Assembly: GCA_030435675.1 (NCBI GenBank)
Contig: CM059625.1
Span: forward strand, 16,554,001-16,618,000
Direction: 5' to 3'
DNA: 64,000 nucleotides
From: Steinernema hermaphroditum
Lineage: Eukaryota > Nematoda > Chromadorea > Rhabditida > Steinernematidae
Below are positions 22,377 to 36,200 of the stretch, one piece after another. The position numbers were made by a program, and so were the translations under genes. Each line of letters begins with the position of its first letter. Positions within the stretch are counted from its first letter, which is position 1. The notes under the pieces were generated by a model. That model searched no databases. It was not told the origin of the DNA and saw only the letters and a list, made by a program, of their open reading frames with translations.

Positions 22377-25300
22377 TTATGAAATCGTGGTAATCACTTC
22401 CTGGCCGGTACCTCGAACAAATAGAACACGTTTAACCTTATCGGAGAGGACCTCCAGGTAGTGAATGTAGTCATCCAATCCCTCAAGAGATCGCGGTGGC
22501 CTCGGCAGGTTGAGCAGAACCAACTGGCTGTCCTGGCTGTGTTCCAGAATCACCTCGTTCAGTCGCACGGCTGTGTGCATCTTGCGGACCTTCTTGCGGT
22601 CAAGAGCTCGCATTTTGCGATCCTTCTCTTGATCGGCGTTCATGGCTATCTTCCTGGTACTGAAACATTGAGGTTGGTCGTCAGAATTATACGATAGTTA
22701 ACTAACAGTTCATCGTCGTCGAAGTCAATAACAACCCTTTCGATGGAATTTTTGCGCTCATTTGTAATTTTCGCAAATAATGCATAACATCCGGATGTAT
22801 TTCGCTTACCATCGTTGTTCAGCGATTCACCCGTATCACTGCTACTTTCGACTTCCTTCTCACCTTCAGGCTCAATCTGTCCTCCATTGGACATTCTCTG
22901 AAAATATTCCAGCGTTAAAATATCAGGGAAATCAGAGATAAGGAAGGTCTGATCACGGCAATGGTAATTTCAAATGGACCAAACCTTTACCTTTTCCATA
23001 GCCTCCATCATTCTGTTCTTCTCAGCCTGCAGTTCCTTCATGAACTGTGTGCGTTCTTCCATCAACAACGTACGTTCAAAAGCATTTTGAGAGATCTCAG
23101 GATCGGCCAGTTCGACAACCTAAACATTACAATCAATGGAAGATAGTGCGTTTTTGAAACTACCATAATCTTAGCGTCAATACGAAGCTGATACACGTAC
23201 TGCTCCAACTCCTGTTGCATCTTCGTGTTATTGTCCAACTCTTGAGCAACGGCGATGACCCGGAGTTTGCAACCGCGCCACACTTTGTTCTGCTTGAGAA
23301 GGTATGCCATAAGAATGCAAAGACCTCCGTCCTGCACGATCCAGTAGACATCCACATTGCCGCTCATTTTGACGGAGGACGTCGGGAAGTCGTTGATTCC
23401 CTTGGCCACAAGAAGGGCCATGTCCATGGCCGCCCCGGCATGGAGTTTGTCGATAAATGTACGGTATTCCGAATCTGCGGAAGCCTTTCCTTTACGGTCG
23501 TGAATGGGCCAGCCGAGGAGCAGCGTGTTGGGGCGGAGACCACCGATTCCGGCACTTTGGATAAGAGTGGTGAGACTTCCGGTGATCTGAAAGTTTAAAG
23601 TTTGAATGATAGTAAGGTCACCAGAAGTACCTGATTTTCGCCGTAAATCAGCGATTTAGCAAATCCACGTAGACGAATCTGTCCCATGTCAAATTCCATG
23701 CGCTTCTTCACTTCTTCGGCCTTCTCTCTGTCCTCGTGACTGGTAGGATTTCCACGGAGGAACGATACGACGATGCTTAGTCCTCTTCCGGCCTTCAACT
23801 GCGCCGACAGGTTAAGGAGATTGAGGTATCGAAGATCAACCGTCTCCTTGCTCCAAGGCATTGAATGGATCAGGAGCACCTGCGGCCGCCAGTTCTTCGG
23901 GTGAGGGTCCTTATCTTCAATCTTCATGAGAGAGTACTGAGCAGTGGTGAGGGCCAGACCACGGATTCCGTCTCCCCATTCCTTCTTGGCACTGAAACCA
24001 CGGAGAAATGAATGAATTTTGGCAATTGCTTCAGTTACCCTTTCCATTCGACGTATTTGTAGATGATCAGACACAAAGCCAAAGAGATCAAGGCGTATTC
24101 CCAGTGAGTGCTGAACATGATGAAGAAGCAGAGCGCTGCTCCAAGAAGCGACAGAGACCAGTGGTAGTACTTGAACCGAGGGCGCCAGTTGGGGGCTCCG
24201 AGGAGGGAATGGAGTGCGCAGATCAGGTTGACGAAAGCGTAGCACATGAGGAAGAAGAAGTCGACTACAGCAGCGATCTGATCCATCTGTCCGAGGAGGA
24301 TGGCCAACTCGGCGATGAAAGCGGTCAAAATAAGACCCCGGAGGGGTTCGTTCTTTTTCGTGACTTTGGCGAAAGGAGACAATGCGGGAATGACGTCATC
24401 CTTGGCAATGGATTGGAGCAGTCGAGGAGCACCTAGGAATCGCGCATATTGTGGACGAACATAAGTGTCGAACTTACTGCACAAGCACTGAAGAGCAGCT
24501 CCAAAGGTGGAAGTGAACGCTCCAATCAAGACAACCCATTGGCTGGGCCACGCAAGGCTGGCAACAACCATTCCTTTCAGTGAAATACCGTACTTGTCTC
24601 GCAGAAGCGGACCACTGATAGCCCCTCCGAAGACCAAAGCCAGAGAGAAATAGATGAACGATGTCGTTAGGGTGGCGGCAATAGTTCCGCCGGGAATCGA
24701 CGACTGCGGATTCTTCAGGTCGCCACTCATGTTGGCTCCAGTAAGGATCCCGGTGACAGCAGGGAAGTAGATAGCCAGAAGAACGAAGAAGGACGTCCGA
24801 ACATCTTGGAAGATTTCTGTTCCACGGTCGGCGATTTGATCCTTGGCGTATTGGCCGGCTTCCAGGTAAGTTGAACCGAGATTATCTGTGATTTCGTTGA
24901 TAAAGGGTTCACGTTCTTTGGCTGTACAGCTTACCGACAAACGCCGAACTAGCGAATCCTGGGAAGCCGTTCACGCATTGAAGCTCGTTTCTGTTGAACA
25001 CCTCCGAGCAGGTGCCGTTTCCACAGAAATGGTCGATCAGCTTTGACGCACTGAAAGTGAAAGTTGGCGTTCTAGTTCGGAACTGTATAGTTACTTTTTG
25101 ATGCAGAAGTTGCAGATCTCGTCAATTCCATGACCCTCAGGGAGGACAACCTTTGCTTGCAGCAGGTGATCACCCAACATGCAGACACTCTGACCGGCGC
25201 TGGGATCGAGGGTCTTGACGATGCCTCCGGCGTAGCAGGACAAGACTGAGACAATGACGCAGAGGAGCGAGACCGGAGCCAAGAGCTGGACGAATTTCAC

Positions 25301-26286
25301 TCCCATGGCTACGATGCAGAACTCGATAATGAGAAGTCCCGTGGCATAAAGTCGAAGGTTGTGGGTCATCATGCCCATGAGACCAGTATCGGAGTGGACA
25401 GCAGGACCGCCTATGGTGAGTTCCGGGAATATGTAGTACTGAAACAAACGTGATTAGATAAGCTTCCAGTTGCTCCATTTAGTGGGCCAAACAAGTGATT
25501 GATTCTCATGGTTCTCATTCACTTACCAAGACAATCTCGACACCTCCAGCCAAGTACATGGAGGTGGCTACCGTATTGGCCAAGTAAAACAGAATACCAA
25601 CAGCACTCCCAAATTCCGGTCCAAGATTGCGCGATATCATAAAGTAAGCTCCACCGCCCTCAATCGTTCCATTGGTAGCCACGGCGGAGACACTGATGCT
25701 TGTCAGGAAGGTGCAAAGGCAGCAGAGAAGCAACATTCCACAGGTGCCGCCAATTCCAGCGATTCCAACAACCCACGCAAGACGAATAAACATGGTGACT
25801 CCGAGGATATGCTGAATGGTTGGAAGGTAGACTCCCAACATGACACCGAGTCCGGCATTGTGACCCTTGCTTTCTTCGCGTTCCAGTGGACCAGGTGTCG
25901 TATAGGCTCTCAAATAGGAACTGACGAGAGTTGTGTGGGCTTCTTCTTCGTAGAGTGCGAGATTGTTACCGCCATCGGTCTTCTTTTTTTGAGAGCCCCC
26001 TGAATGGAAACCTTTCGGTTCATCTAAAAGGAACACATTATTAAACGGTAACCTAAAGCAGGTAAAGTGACGAATGCAAAGTGCAAAGAGAGAAGAAAAG
26101 CAAAGCAGTACGTGGTCTCAGTAGACTGTGTTCCTCATCCAGGTAGTCGGCAATCTTTTCTTCCGGAAACTCCATCGATGACTCATTTCTGCGAGTAATT
26201 GGAGACGCTGGCGCCGGGGTATGATAGGTGCTTTCGTGGATGGTACTGGTGCTGGCACAACTTGCCGATTTTGCGAATGTTACCAT
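22377..26286 (-). CDS. kcc: K-Cl cotransporter (SLC12A4-7 / KCC family), 1107 aa
   Basis: Eleven exons on the minus strand: 26286-26112, 26023-25527, 25438-25095, 25050-24935, 24885-24478, 24432-24039, 23991-23631, 23586-23161, 23119-22991, 22897-22707, 22659-22377. This electroneutral plasma-membrane transporter moves K+ and Cl- together to set cell volume and neuronal chloride. Family hallmarks are visible throughout: GVYLPTIQHILGVTMFIRLAW (first helix, from about residue 118), SAVATNGTIEGGGAYFMISR, GPEFGSAVGILFYL, the long KCC-type extracellular loop with CNFC, an N-glycosylation site (NGT) and two more Cys. They continue with FPAVTGILTGANMSGDL and SAPRLLQSIAKD, then the C-terminal EWGDGIRGLALTTAQYSL, NWRPQVLLI, KMHTAVRLNEVI and the end VRGTGQEVITTIS. 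Length is as expected (~1085-1150). A KCC rather than NKCC identity rests on loop position and C-terminus. The N-terminus coded by exon 1 (26286) may be only one of several; see 33057-33232. Confidence 0.95.
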
Positions 26287-29200
26287 CAGAAGATATGAGG
26301 ATCAAGCAATAGGATCTTTTCTACCGCTTGTTTTGGATCTTAAGTCAGGAACAAACGTTAACCGGATTCACGTTAGGACTCGATGATCGAATGTTTCACG
26401 GAAGGACTCTTCGTTGACGTAGATAGCCGGAACTAATTTATTTAATTTTATATACGGACTGAATTTATCCCGCTAATGAGGAAATAAATGCATGAAATGC
26501 GAGCTAATTACGCTTCTCGAAAATGCTCATGGTGTTTCTAATTATACTAGAGGTGCTCCAATAATTATTCCTGTAGCTGAAGGGTTTATAGTAAAAACAA
26601 GTGAACTTTAGCAGAGAGGTTCAAGGAAACTATAAAGGAAATAACTTTCATTATATACCCCCAGGAACAGCAGACGATGCATTGAAACCACAATCGGTAT
26701 CAAGACAGAGAGGTTCAACGCCCTCTCTACAAAGGTGACAAAATATAACATTTTAACGGAAAAACTTTGAGTCGAAAGATCAAATTTTGAAAAACAAACA
26801 AGCCAGTTATTACGGAGCACATTCAACGAAAGAGCAAAGGTTCTGTTCTTAGAGCGCTTAACATTCAATTTTGAAGATCGTAAACGACAGTGTTAGGATA
26901 GAGAACGAAAATCAGTATTTATTCCAAAGTTTGCTAATGACACTAATGAGCATCGCGTTAGCAATCATTCAAATGATCGTAAGTCCGCTATTTCTAAGAC
27001 CGATGCAAATGTAGTCGATAGCGTATCACTGTCATCTAAGACAGCACTTGGACATTTTATAGAAACTCTGAGCTACTTCCAGGTGCGGCGATTCATGGGA
27101 CCGGAAAATCCCATTAACGAATTATACTTTTGCGGAATGTTTCGTGTGGAAAGTGCAATATTTAGTCTCAAATAACGATAAGCAAGGGCAAAGTATCGTC
27201 ATCACAGATTTGAGCTGATCTTTAGCACTACGATGAATTCAGTCTTATGTAGGAGGTGCGAAACACAAGGCGAGATAGTGTCTAGCAATAAAATTGAGGC
27301 AGTTACGATATAAATGCGTCAGAGAACCCGAGATCTCTAAGTAAACTACATCTCACAGGCGCATAATGCTCAATGCCTTTCGCAACACGTGGTTTCGCCG
27401 TCCCAATGTCATTAATTTCCTTGGACTTGCAAAAACATCTGTTATAAAGTTGAGGGTATAAATTTAGGCGTTCATTGCGCATGAATGGTCCGCCTGAGAC
27501 TAATGGAAAACCAATACGGACAACCGCTTGACATAGGTGCGCATACTGTCCCAGCACGAGCTCATTCTAAAGCTAAAGTTTTGGCCCCTGAGCTTCCTAC
27601 TGGGTGTGCCATAACGACTTTCCTACAAAGATGAGCTAAAGGCTGGGTAAACGGAGCCACATTCTAACGTTTGCTGGTGTTTGCCAGATCTTGGGAAGCG
27701 CAAAATTTCGTTAGGAGTCATCTCATTTCAGATTAAATTGAGTTCCTGTGCTGGCATGTATCAGGTGGCTCGGTATCAACAGCTCCAAAAGCATCTGCCC
27801 AAAAGCGCTGCTCGTTCGTTCAGATCTTGAAAAGGGGAACTTAGAATTAAGTTAAATGACTCTCCAGGATTTGCTGGTATCGCTGATAATGCGCTTTCCA
27901 ACATAGAAATCGAATTGCCTTGTCTTTGGAAAACAGGAGAAAACTGTGCATTAAAATACCGTGGAAGTGCGCAAATGAAGATCCCTTACAGGGCGAATAG
28001 AACTAACCGTCTCCTTGAGCATTCAGGCTTAAGTCCTCAGCAAGCAGGTTCAAGTCGTCACTATAGCTCCATCTCCTATAATTTCCGTCCATAGGACTTG
28101 AGATGCTGCCACCGATGCGCAGCCTCCAACAGAACGAAAATGGTTTGTTTACTGTGCCCACGATGGAGAAAAGCCAAGGGGCGTGTAGGGATCCTCACAA
28201 ACATGTGATTTTTATAGCCAAAAGAAATTTTCAAATTGCCAGCTGCATAAAATTTGGCTACCGCGTAAACATAGTGTGTATGGCGCTGGGTATGGTAAAC
28301 AGGTGCAAATTCAGCCATTGAGCAGCAAGCAAAACAGACAAAAAATGTTGATCAATTGAGCTCAGTTTAACAAGATTCGTACTGTAGGATTTAGGACATA
28401 AGATACAAAATAATTCTCCTCGTCTGTTCCCCACGTGATTGCCATGACTTAAGTTATTTGTGAAGGTAGATAATCCAAGATCAGCTACACAAAGAACATG
28501 CCGCGTCAGCCTCCACACAGTCAACTCCAAGATGTTTTTATTTGTGATAAGAGAACATAGCATAACGATCACTTTTCAACCTTGGACGTGTCTGTTTTGA
28601 TGGACAGAATACTTTCGGTAGTCAGATTGTTGCTAATAGATAAAAATTTCAAAGTTTGTGCACAGAACTGACATCAGAACAATTGCGGACCTTTCGCGTT
28701 CTCCCAACATTTCAGCTTGTCAACGGCATTTAATTTAAAGAAACTTAATTTAACCTGAAACTGCCATTTCCTTAACTTCCAAAAAAACGGCGCCAAAGAA
28801 GACTATCCGATGCCTAGACAATGAACTGCGCACCCCATTAACTGAACTTCAATGGCTTCGTGTGCAAAGAACATCCACACAGGAGTTAATGAGGTTTTAG
28901 GGCAATCTCCTGCTAAGGCTGTTGATCCATGTTGATGTAATTGACAGATATGCTCCGCCCCAGGTCTAAGAAGGAAGATGGGTGCAAGGTAGCAGGATTA
29001 CTTGATACAACAAGAATTATAATGTGAATGTCACATATCTTAGATCGGCGCGAACCTTTCCCTCACACAATTTCCAATTCGAAAAGCAAACAAACAAAAA
29101 GTAAGTTTCAAACAACGAACAGTTGAGCGCGGTCTATTATTGAAGGGCTCCAGGTGTTTCAAAAGGTATTCCCCTAAAGATACTTAGAATTTCATTGCAC

Positions 29201-32200
29201 AACTGGAACGGAATTACCGTAGAAAAGCATAAAAGTAAAAAATTCAATTTTCCGCAACAATGCGTCCCGCCAAAGCTATGCGAACACGTCAAAGTGCAAA
29301 AAGAGTTCAGCCCTAAAATAGACAGACACCCAGCAAAGAATGCCGAACGTCTCCGTTTATCGAAGATATAACGAGCAGCGCATTGCAGGCAACACCCTCG
29401 GATCAGCTTGTCCGCTCTTAAACATAGGTCGCCGCGCACACTTATATAAAAAGCACAACCGGAGATCATCATCAACATCATCCAACGGCTGCGGCCCCAA
29501 TTTAAAACAGTCACCGCGCACACTGCTCGCCCTCACTCGGCCAAGAGGACGAGTGCGGATTATCGGGTTGACAAGAAAACGAATGAGGAGGTGGATGAGG
29601 AGAGGAAAAGGAGTACATAAACTGGGAATGGAGAAGCACGCGGTGGCCGAGGTTCGCTAGCAACGGTCGCGCCGACTGAACGAGAACAACAGCTGCAAAA
29701 CGCGCCGAGCCCTCAGCCGTTCCGCGCGGCGCAACAGAAATTGTCTTCATCGCTAGTGCGGAAATGCCCTTATGTTGCTTGCGGTGTGTGTTGTGTCGGC
29801 CGAGACGATGATGATGGGATACCATCACGTCGCTGACCATTGTTGGCCAAGCAGCCGTTCTTGTCAACAGCCGCGTTTCAAAATGGCCTTTCTCAAGGTT
29901 ATGCCGATAAAAACAATTCGAAAACGTTCGAAGGGGATTTCGAAATGACTAGCGCGGCGCGCGATGAAGCGGAGGAAAGGGCGCTGAGGAGATGGATGTT
30001 CGCGGGTCGCATTAAAGTGTGAGCATAATAAATGAATGGAAGAAGTGTTTGTTGGATGGACAATTAAGTGGTAACAAAACACATTCATTGAAAATGGCGA
30101 ACAAAAACAAAAATAAACTAGAGATACGAAAACGAGAACTACAATATCTCCTAAGTATATCTCGAAGAGTTACTTCATCCATTGCTCAGAGTACTCTAGA
30201 CATAAGGAATCAGACCAAATTCAATTAGTAGTTCATATGCTACAAAAAGAGCCACAATACAGATCGAAAACGCCAATGAAAATGTCAAGCCGTCGCCGCA
30301 AAACACCTAAGGATATTGGGTATTATAATAGAAGTGAGTAATAGGGTGAAAGAAATGAAAGTAACTATTCTGCAATCGTGAGTCATACAATACATTGTCG
30401 AACGTTGGACATTTTCTCAGGCACTGACGACAGTTATACTAAATTACACCCAACAAACGATAAAAACATACTTGAAAAGTGTACGATGACTCAGCTGAGA
30501 TTACGTGCCGTTCAATATCATAGGTAACCACCGATAGCCATTATATAGCATGGAGCTTCGCATTTGGAGTTTTGTTGAACTTTGAAAAACGTATCAACAA
30601 TCGCAGCAGACAAGGCATATCTTAAGAATAGAAATCGACAGCTGAAAGTCTGTCAATTAGATACAAAAACTATAATTATATAAAGTAAAAACAGATTGGG
30701 ATAGACTTTCCAACCTAAATAATCGAAAAATACCATCTAATTAATTCTAATCGTTCTAAACTTCGGGTTATTCTAAGGTAAACATTTCGAACCGTTCGGT
30801 TACCATGGGTACATATCGAGTTTCAGACACGAGAACCACAAAATGGACTGATTAGAAGGAGACTCAACACTTTAATACCATGTTTTCCAGACTTCGCGCA
30901 AGGCTCGGCGCCGAAAATAGACGTCAATCAAAGGGTAACGCAATAAAAAAACATGTCGAGGTGCCGCGTCGCAAAGCTTCCGCAAACATCAAAGGAGTCC
31001 TGAAGACGACGTTTCTCTTAGTGCTAAAAATAAGTCATTTTTATGCCATCTGGGAACATCGCCCGAGTAATTGCGCACCTAATGTGAGGTCATTTGCAAC
31101 GCGAAGTGCGTCTAAATCGGTGACAGTTCAAAGTTGAGTGGAAATTTCCACGGAGCACCGGAAGCTGCTAAAGATGGACCCTACAACATCTGCCGCAGTC
31201 CGTGGCATGAATATTTTATGGCTGTTGCAAGCAGATGATGTGGGATGTAAGGAGAAATGGTCGGTTTTATCGATAAAAGCGAATGGACATCTTCTACTTA
31301 AACCGATTAAATCTGTTTTGAAGGAGCGAAGCACAGCTATTCAATGTAAGTGCATTAGCGAAAACAGTGATTGAGTAAAACAAAGAAATGGGGAATCGGA
31401 TTACAAAAAAAGCGGACGTTTTTTGAATCACTCACTTATTCATGAAGTGTGAAATACGACCCATAATCATAACCAAGGAAGAGGCAAAGAGTTCCCTGAA
31501 ATTTCTGCAGGAAATCAGGACAGCCAGAATGCGGAAAGTTTTGAAATATCACAACACAAATCTAAAGCCGCCCTTCTCCAGGGAATGGATATTTTGATTA
31601 AGGACCTTATGCGTGATTTGTGATCGTTTTTGTGGTCAAACTCTAAAAACTATCTCCGAAACTTTGACGTAATACGGGTCAGATTACTTTTACCCTTTGT
31701 TAATATCAATATCAATCTCAACTCCGGTTCACGAACAGCCTGTTCAAAACATTTTTACTGCAAAAGTGCGCTCTAAGAGCGAAGCTGCCAGCTTTGATTG
31801 AAGACGCGTGTCTGCGCTGAAAGCGAGCTTCGGCGAACGCCCTCGAACTGAAAAAGCGGCTAAGGAACATGAGCGCCGCCAACCTTAGCGAATAAAATGA
31901 ATAAGCGATTAATCGAATAGAAGATCGTTCGATAATAAGGCATGCATGACGCCTAACTACAAAGCCACTCATCATGTTTAGATAAGGGAACGAGGCGATC
32001 AATTTGCAAATAGGATCGATAAACAGGTGGGCACGGGTTGTGTGCTAACAAAAGCGGCGTTGCGTCATAAGGGTCATTGCCGGAAGTGAATCATAGATCA
32101 GGGAACATAGAGGAAAATTAGGAAAAATACGCGGCAGAAAGCTGCCAACCTATCATTACAGAAGCTGACTTGAATTCATGAAAAAGCAGAATCAGTAATA

Positions 32201-32361
32201 TACTAGGTTAATGGGGCCAGCAAGGACGATACACCGACAACTTCAATTCAATACATAATTTGATGAATCATTGCCAAAACGTTCAAAAGTCAACACACAG
32301 TATCTGTGAACCAATCATACTTTTTGGCTTATGAAAGTGGCGAAAGCAGGGAAACCTCCAG

Positions 32362-32427
32362 TGATAATAACCTCTAGCCTTATGATAAGGAGTGATAAGC
32401 TTAAGCTCATCAGCTACGTGACGTAGC
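32362..32427. promoter_or_regulatory. Cluster of TGATAA (GATA) motifs plus a palindromic TGACGTA site
   Basis: TGATAA occurs at 32362-32367, 32383-32388 and 32393-32398, with another at 32989-32994. Just downstream GCTACGT-G-ACGTAGC (32413-32427) is a perfect 7-bp inverted repeat around one base, containing a CREB/AP-1-like TGACGT. In nematodes TGATAA binds intestinal GATA factors. Function as an enhancer is inferred only. Confidence 0.3.
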
Positions 32428-32567
32428 GGAGGGCTTAACAGATTAGATGCAACTGAGATCATTTGTAATGCAAAATCATGAGATTAAAAGAATGCAAAGA
32501 ACTAGTGGGACATTGAACGCACTACCGATGAAGGAAAGTGTGTCGGGCTGGTTTAGGAACTACTTCC

Positions 32568-32723
32568 TCAAAAACATGGGCAACAAGAACTGCGAACACT
32601 AAAATCAGCAAATATTTGCACTTTGTTAGCTACGCCGTTCCAGGCAGCAAAGATGATTAATAGGTGGATCGCGGCTGGTCGACAATCGCTCATGTTCGCG
32701 AAAGTTCGCGAGCTATGTCGCAT
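32568..32723 (-). CDS. Possible 51-aa small protein behind a TATA box
   Basis: On the minus strand ATATAAATAG (32820-32811) precedes an ATG at 32723 by about 90 bases. The frame has a hydrophobic segment (AAIHLLIIFAAW) and ends SCCPCF. This could be a small secreted or membrane peptide, but a frame this short can be chance. Confidence 0.18.
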   Translation of the reverse strand: MRHSSRTFANMSDCRPAAIHLLIIFAAWNGVANKVQIFADFSVRSSCCPCF

Positions 32724-33056
32724 TGTAGAATATCGTCAGCACAAGCCAAAACAAATGAGCGCTGTCCACTCGTGCGCGCCTGGGCCACAAAGCAATCAGC
32801 TGACACGGCGCTATTTATATGATACGTCGCAGCAATTAAACTGTTAATGGCCGTGTCCTCTGGCTAGACGTCACTGTGCGGCGTATTGACACAACCGATG
32901 TTGCGGCCCACACAAATTTGTTGATTTCGGGCGCTGAGCACCGCGCCATCGACCATCATCACATCACATGCAAAGGGGATTAGCTGGGTGATAAGGCGGT
33001 GCCGTGCACTTAGGAAGCAGAAAAGCGCCTCGCATGCTGCTGCCCATTCAACTCAC

Positions 33057-33232
33057 CTTCTGGGGCCACGCGGACGGGGTCAGCAGAGACGGCGGAGAGG
33101 TCTTTAAGTCTGCAAGAAAGAACAGCGGATTAGAAACGGACATATCAATCGATGCTGTGTACTTACGGTGTTCCGCCATTGGACGTGTCGCCTTTGATGC
33201 GTTCCATAAGTGATCGTTTGAAGCTGACTCTC
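33057..33232 (-). CDS. Two coding exons, probably alternative 5' exons of kcc
   Basis: Minus strand. Exon A is 33232-33167, bounded by GTTTTCAG and GTAAGTAC; it encodes RVSFKRSLMERIKGDTSNG and continues GTP. Exon B is 33109-33057, bounded by TTCTTGCAG and GTGAGTTG; it encodes LKDLSAVSADPVRVAPE. The two join in phase without stops. Exon B ends after the first base of a codon, exactly the phase at which kcc exon 2 (26023) begins, and joining gives ...VRVAPE-DEPKGFHSGG. No other downstream exon on this strand fits better. C. elegans KCC genes are known to have alternative N-termini. The start would be the ATG at 33207 or an exon further upstream. Coding status is fairly secure; the link to kcc is inference. 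Confidence 0.55.
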
Positions 33233-36200
33233 CTGAAAACGGCTAATGTACCACAAAAAAAAACGAATGTAGTTAGACAATGTGGCGTAGTTCACAACTC
33301 AAGGAAACCAATGACGAACGAGAGAACGCCTTGTGCACGTGCGGATTCAGCCTTTTCGGTAATTATAAGTTTTTGTAAGCCTTCAAAGATAATTTGCCAT
33401 TTAAATGGAAACCGTTTAAAAGAAATTTCAAATAGTTCAAACCAATTATCAACTGTCTTGTTTCAAATTGTTTCCTTGAAATTCAATTTATTTAGGGACA
33501 TCGTCAGCAAGACTCCTCGGAACTACACGTAATCTGTTTGGGGTTGACTCAAGCTCACTAATATCGATAGACAGGAACGAAAATTGTGCATGCAAGATAA
33601 ATTCTAGCTGTTCACTTTTGGAAAGTCTTGAAGCTTACTCCCTCAAAGGTAAAACTTCTGGTATGCATGGTCGATGCTTGCTGGATGGCACGATCGTTAT
33701 GAAGTAACGGCATCCTCAGCAATAAAGAACCACCAAAGGATGATTTAACCTCACTCGTTTATAAAATATTTGACTCATTTGAAGACAACCCGAATTGCCT
33801 CAGATTTCATTTATAGAGTGCGGGAATAGTAACTCGTAAAAGCAAGCATAACGAACACCTCAACCCGGACCAATCGCTTAAAAAGACAGCATATGCGAGC
33901 ACGCATTTGGTGGACAAAATGAGTGCAATTGGATGGAATGAGATCTTATCAAGCGCAGCCAGGCTGCAGGCGAGACAGGTAGGCGTCATCCCATTGCGCC
34001 ATATTCGCCCACTCCCCGCAACATCATCATCTTCCCCCAATCAACACCCCCCACTTTGCTATGTTGATGATCTGTATAATGCGCTGCAATCGTTTGTTGT
34101 GCGGATGCGTCTTCGCACTGAGTCGAAGTGATCCCGCTGACCACAGGAAACGATTCGTCATCGCGCCTGAGGACGACGGCGAACGGCGGTACCCGTTGGA
34201 ATGCGCACTCGCTGTCGATTTCACAGTCTCCGCGGAATGCGAACGGAAGACCATCGATAAGCGAGCAGAGAGCACAAGTCGCTGCGGTGTCTATGACGAC
34301 CTTTGCGGTTTTTGAGGGCGAATAAATGATTTATGACGCGGCAGCAAAGAACGCTTACTTCGGTGGTGCGGCGGAAATGTCCTCGTTTTGCATGTCGGGC
34401 GTTGGCATGCTAGCGAGTTTTTTGCAAAGGGGGAGGACAACGTTTCGATCCTGAAATAGATGAAGATGATAAGTTGGGCACGCCATGTGACTAATAAGAT
34501 GAACAAAGCGCGAAAGCAACGTTTCCGCATAAGAGTCCGCGAAGGCGGAACTTAGGACGGAAAGTTTAAATATTTACGAAAGCAATTTAAAGACAACAGG
34601 AAAGTGTGCCGATTGATTTCAAAAATAGAACGCGTTCAATATAATGTAACCAATTTAGACTAAAATGTAAATCCTTCTTAAAATGCTTGGTTCAGAGGGG
34701 GTGACCCTAGGTGACCCTAGGTAAGCATATTTTCAAGACATTTAGAGGTCATGTGTATAGGTCATTAGAACATCCAAACTCCACACTTCCGTGCTTAAAT
34801 TTAACACGGAACATTGCAAGCCTCAGCTATAAGTTAGGCCCGCACAAAGGCAATGATTCAAAATCAGCGGCACATGGCATTAATAAAACGTGCAATGTTA
34901 CAGAAGCTGACGCAAATGATGCATTCTTTAAGAGACAGAACATGGGAAAACAACGCTTATCTAAAGTTTTTCCCGACTTCTCACCGTTATTACGAACTGT
35001 CTGGGAATTTCCACGTGGTTCGTTTCCAAACTTCTAACGTTCCCTTTTTGCTTTTCGTTTTTTTTATAATCGCTCGAAATACATTTCATTGTTTGCTTAT
35101 TTCTGGTAACAGAGAATACAAAGAGAGAAAGCGGCTTCTTCGCAAAAAAAGTAGTAAATGATCTGATGAAATGTCATTTCTGCGTTTCAGGGCCGAGTGC
35201 ATGCACATTTCCTGAGAAAACTGTTTTCGTTTCTAAGTGATTTTAAGCTTTATCATATTCCCTTGCCCTTTTGCGGAAAGTCTAAAAGACAACTTAACCG
35301 TAGGCGTAAAACGGACGTCGACTGTATCAGCTATAAACCTTCAGCGGCACATGAAAGAAATAGACCCTAGAAGCAGATATGTTCGCTAGAAACTGCTCTT
35401 TTTCTCGCCTGAATAAGCTTCAACGCTTTGAACAAAAAGGCACTTATCAAAGGGAAATATTTAACTTTACTAGATAAAAGGGTCATGCAACCAATAGTTC
35501 TAAATCGCGGACAATTTGCAGAAGCAGTCAGAATAACAAATCTTCCGATCTAACAAGTCTGTCAGCCCTGTTTTGAATCGAACGAAAGTGCGTTGTTATG
35601 GACATGATATAGTGAATCATACAGCTTTACAAGCACAACAATACTTTGAAACTTGATTTGAAAAATAGGCTTTTCATGGGGACGATTCGATAACACGCCC
35701 GACACCAAGGTAAGATCATCGCAAATTATGACGTACAGATCGCAATACCTGCACCCGGCAGTTCTGCAAAGTACCCATGGTAGTTGGATACTTCCTTAAG
35801 TACGCAAACTTTCACTGTAAAAAGATGATTTCATAATCAGAATCGCATTTCGGAATTCCAGTTGTGCGTCATCGTTCACAGCTTTGAGGCGTTGTTTATG
35901 GCGATTAGATAGATCAAGGTCATTCTGATGTCTAAGACTGCAGCAGCCACAGGCGCGAATTAGATGCCCCTTTCGATTAGTGTGAATCTGTTAACATAAT
36001 CAAATTGTCGTTCGTTGTCCAAATGGTCAGTTTGGCGGACGACCGGAACAGTCATTTGTCGATGTGACCGATCAAATCATGATGCGCAAACTGCCGACGT
36101 CTACTTTTGTTTGGACGTCAATAAATATTAGAGGGGTTGCTCGTGACCAGAAAAAATGAATCTTGGATAGATCCGTTTTCGTCTGTTATCGCAGTCCTGC

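Larger units (their letters stand above)
26287..33056. other. Gene-poor stretch; possibly a large first intron of kcc
   Basis: No recognisable protein domain, tRNA or transposon in 6.8 kb. Frames of 60-128 codons on both strands look like chance or GC-rich promoter DNA. A TATATAAAAAG motif on the + strand near 29443-29453 is followed by GC-rich sequence to about 29770, and a minus-strand ATATAAATAG lies at 32811-32820. Three TGATAA motifs cluster at 32362-32398. If the exons at 33.2 kb belong to kcc, this is its first intron. Confidence 0.5.

Noticed and set aside
22754..22810. Possible extra 53-nt intron in kcc exon 10 (GTAAGC donor at 22809)
   Set aside because: Removing it breaks the frame; reading through stays open and joins the last exon in phase, giving the expected KCC length.
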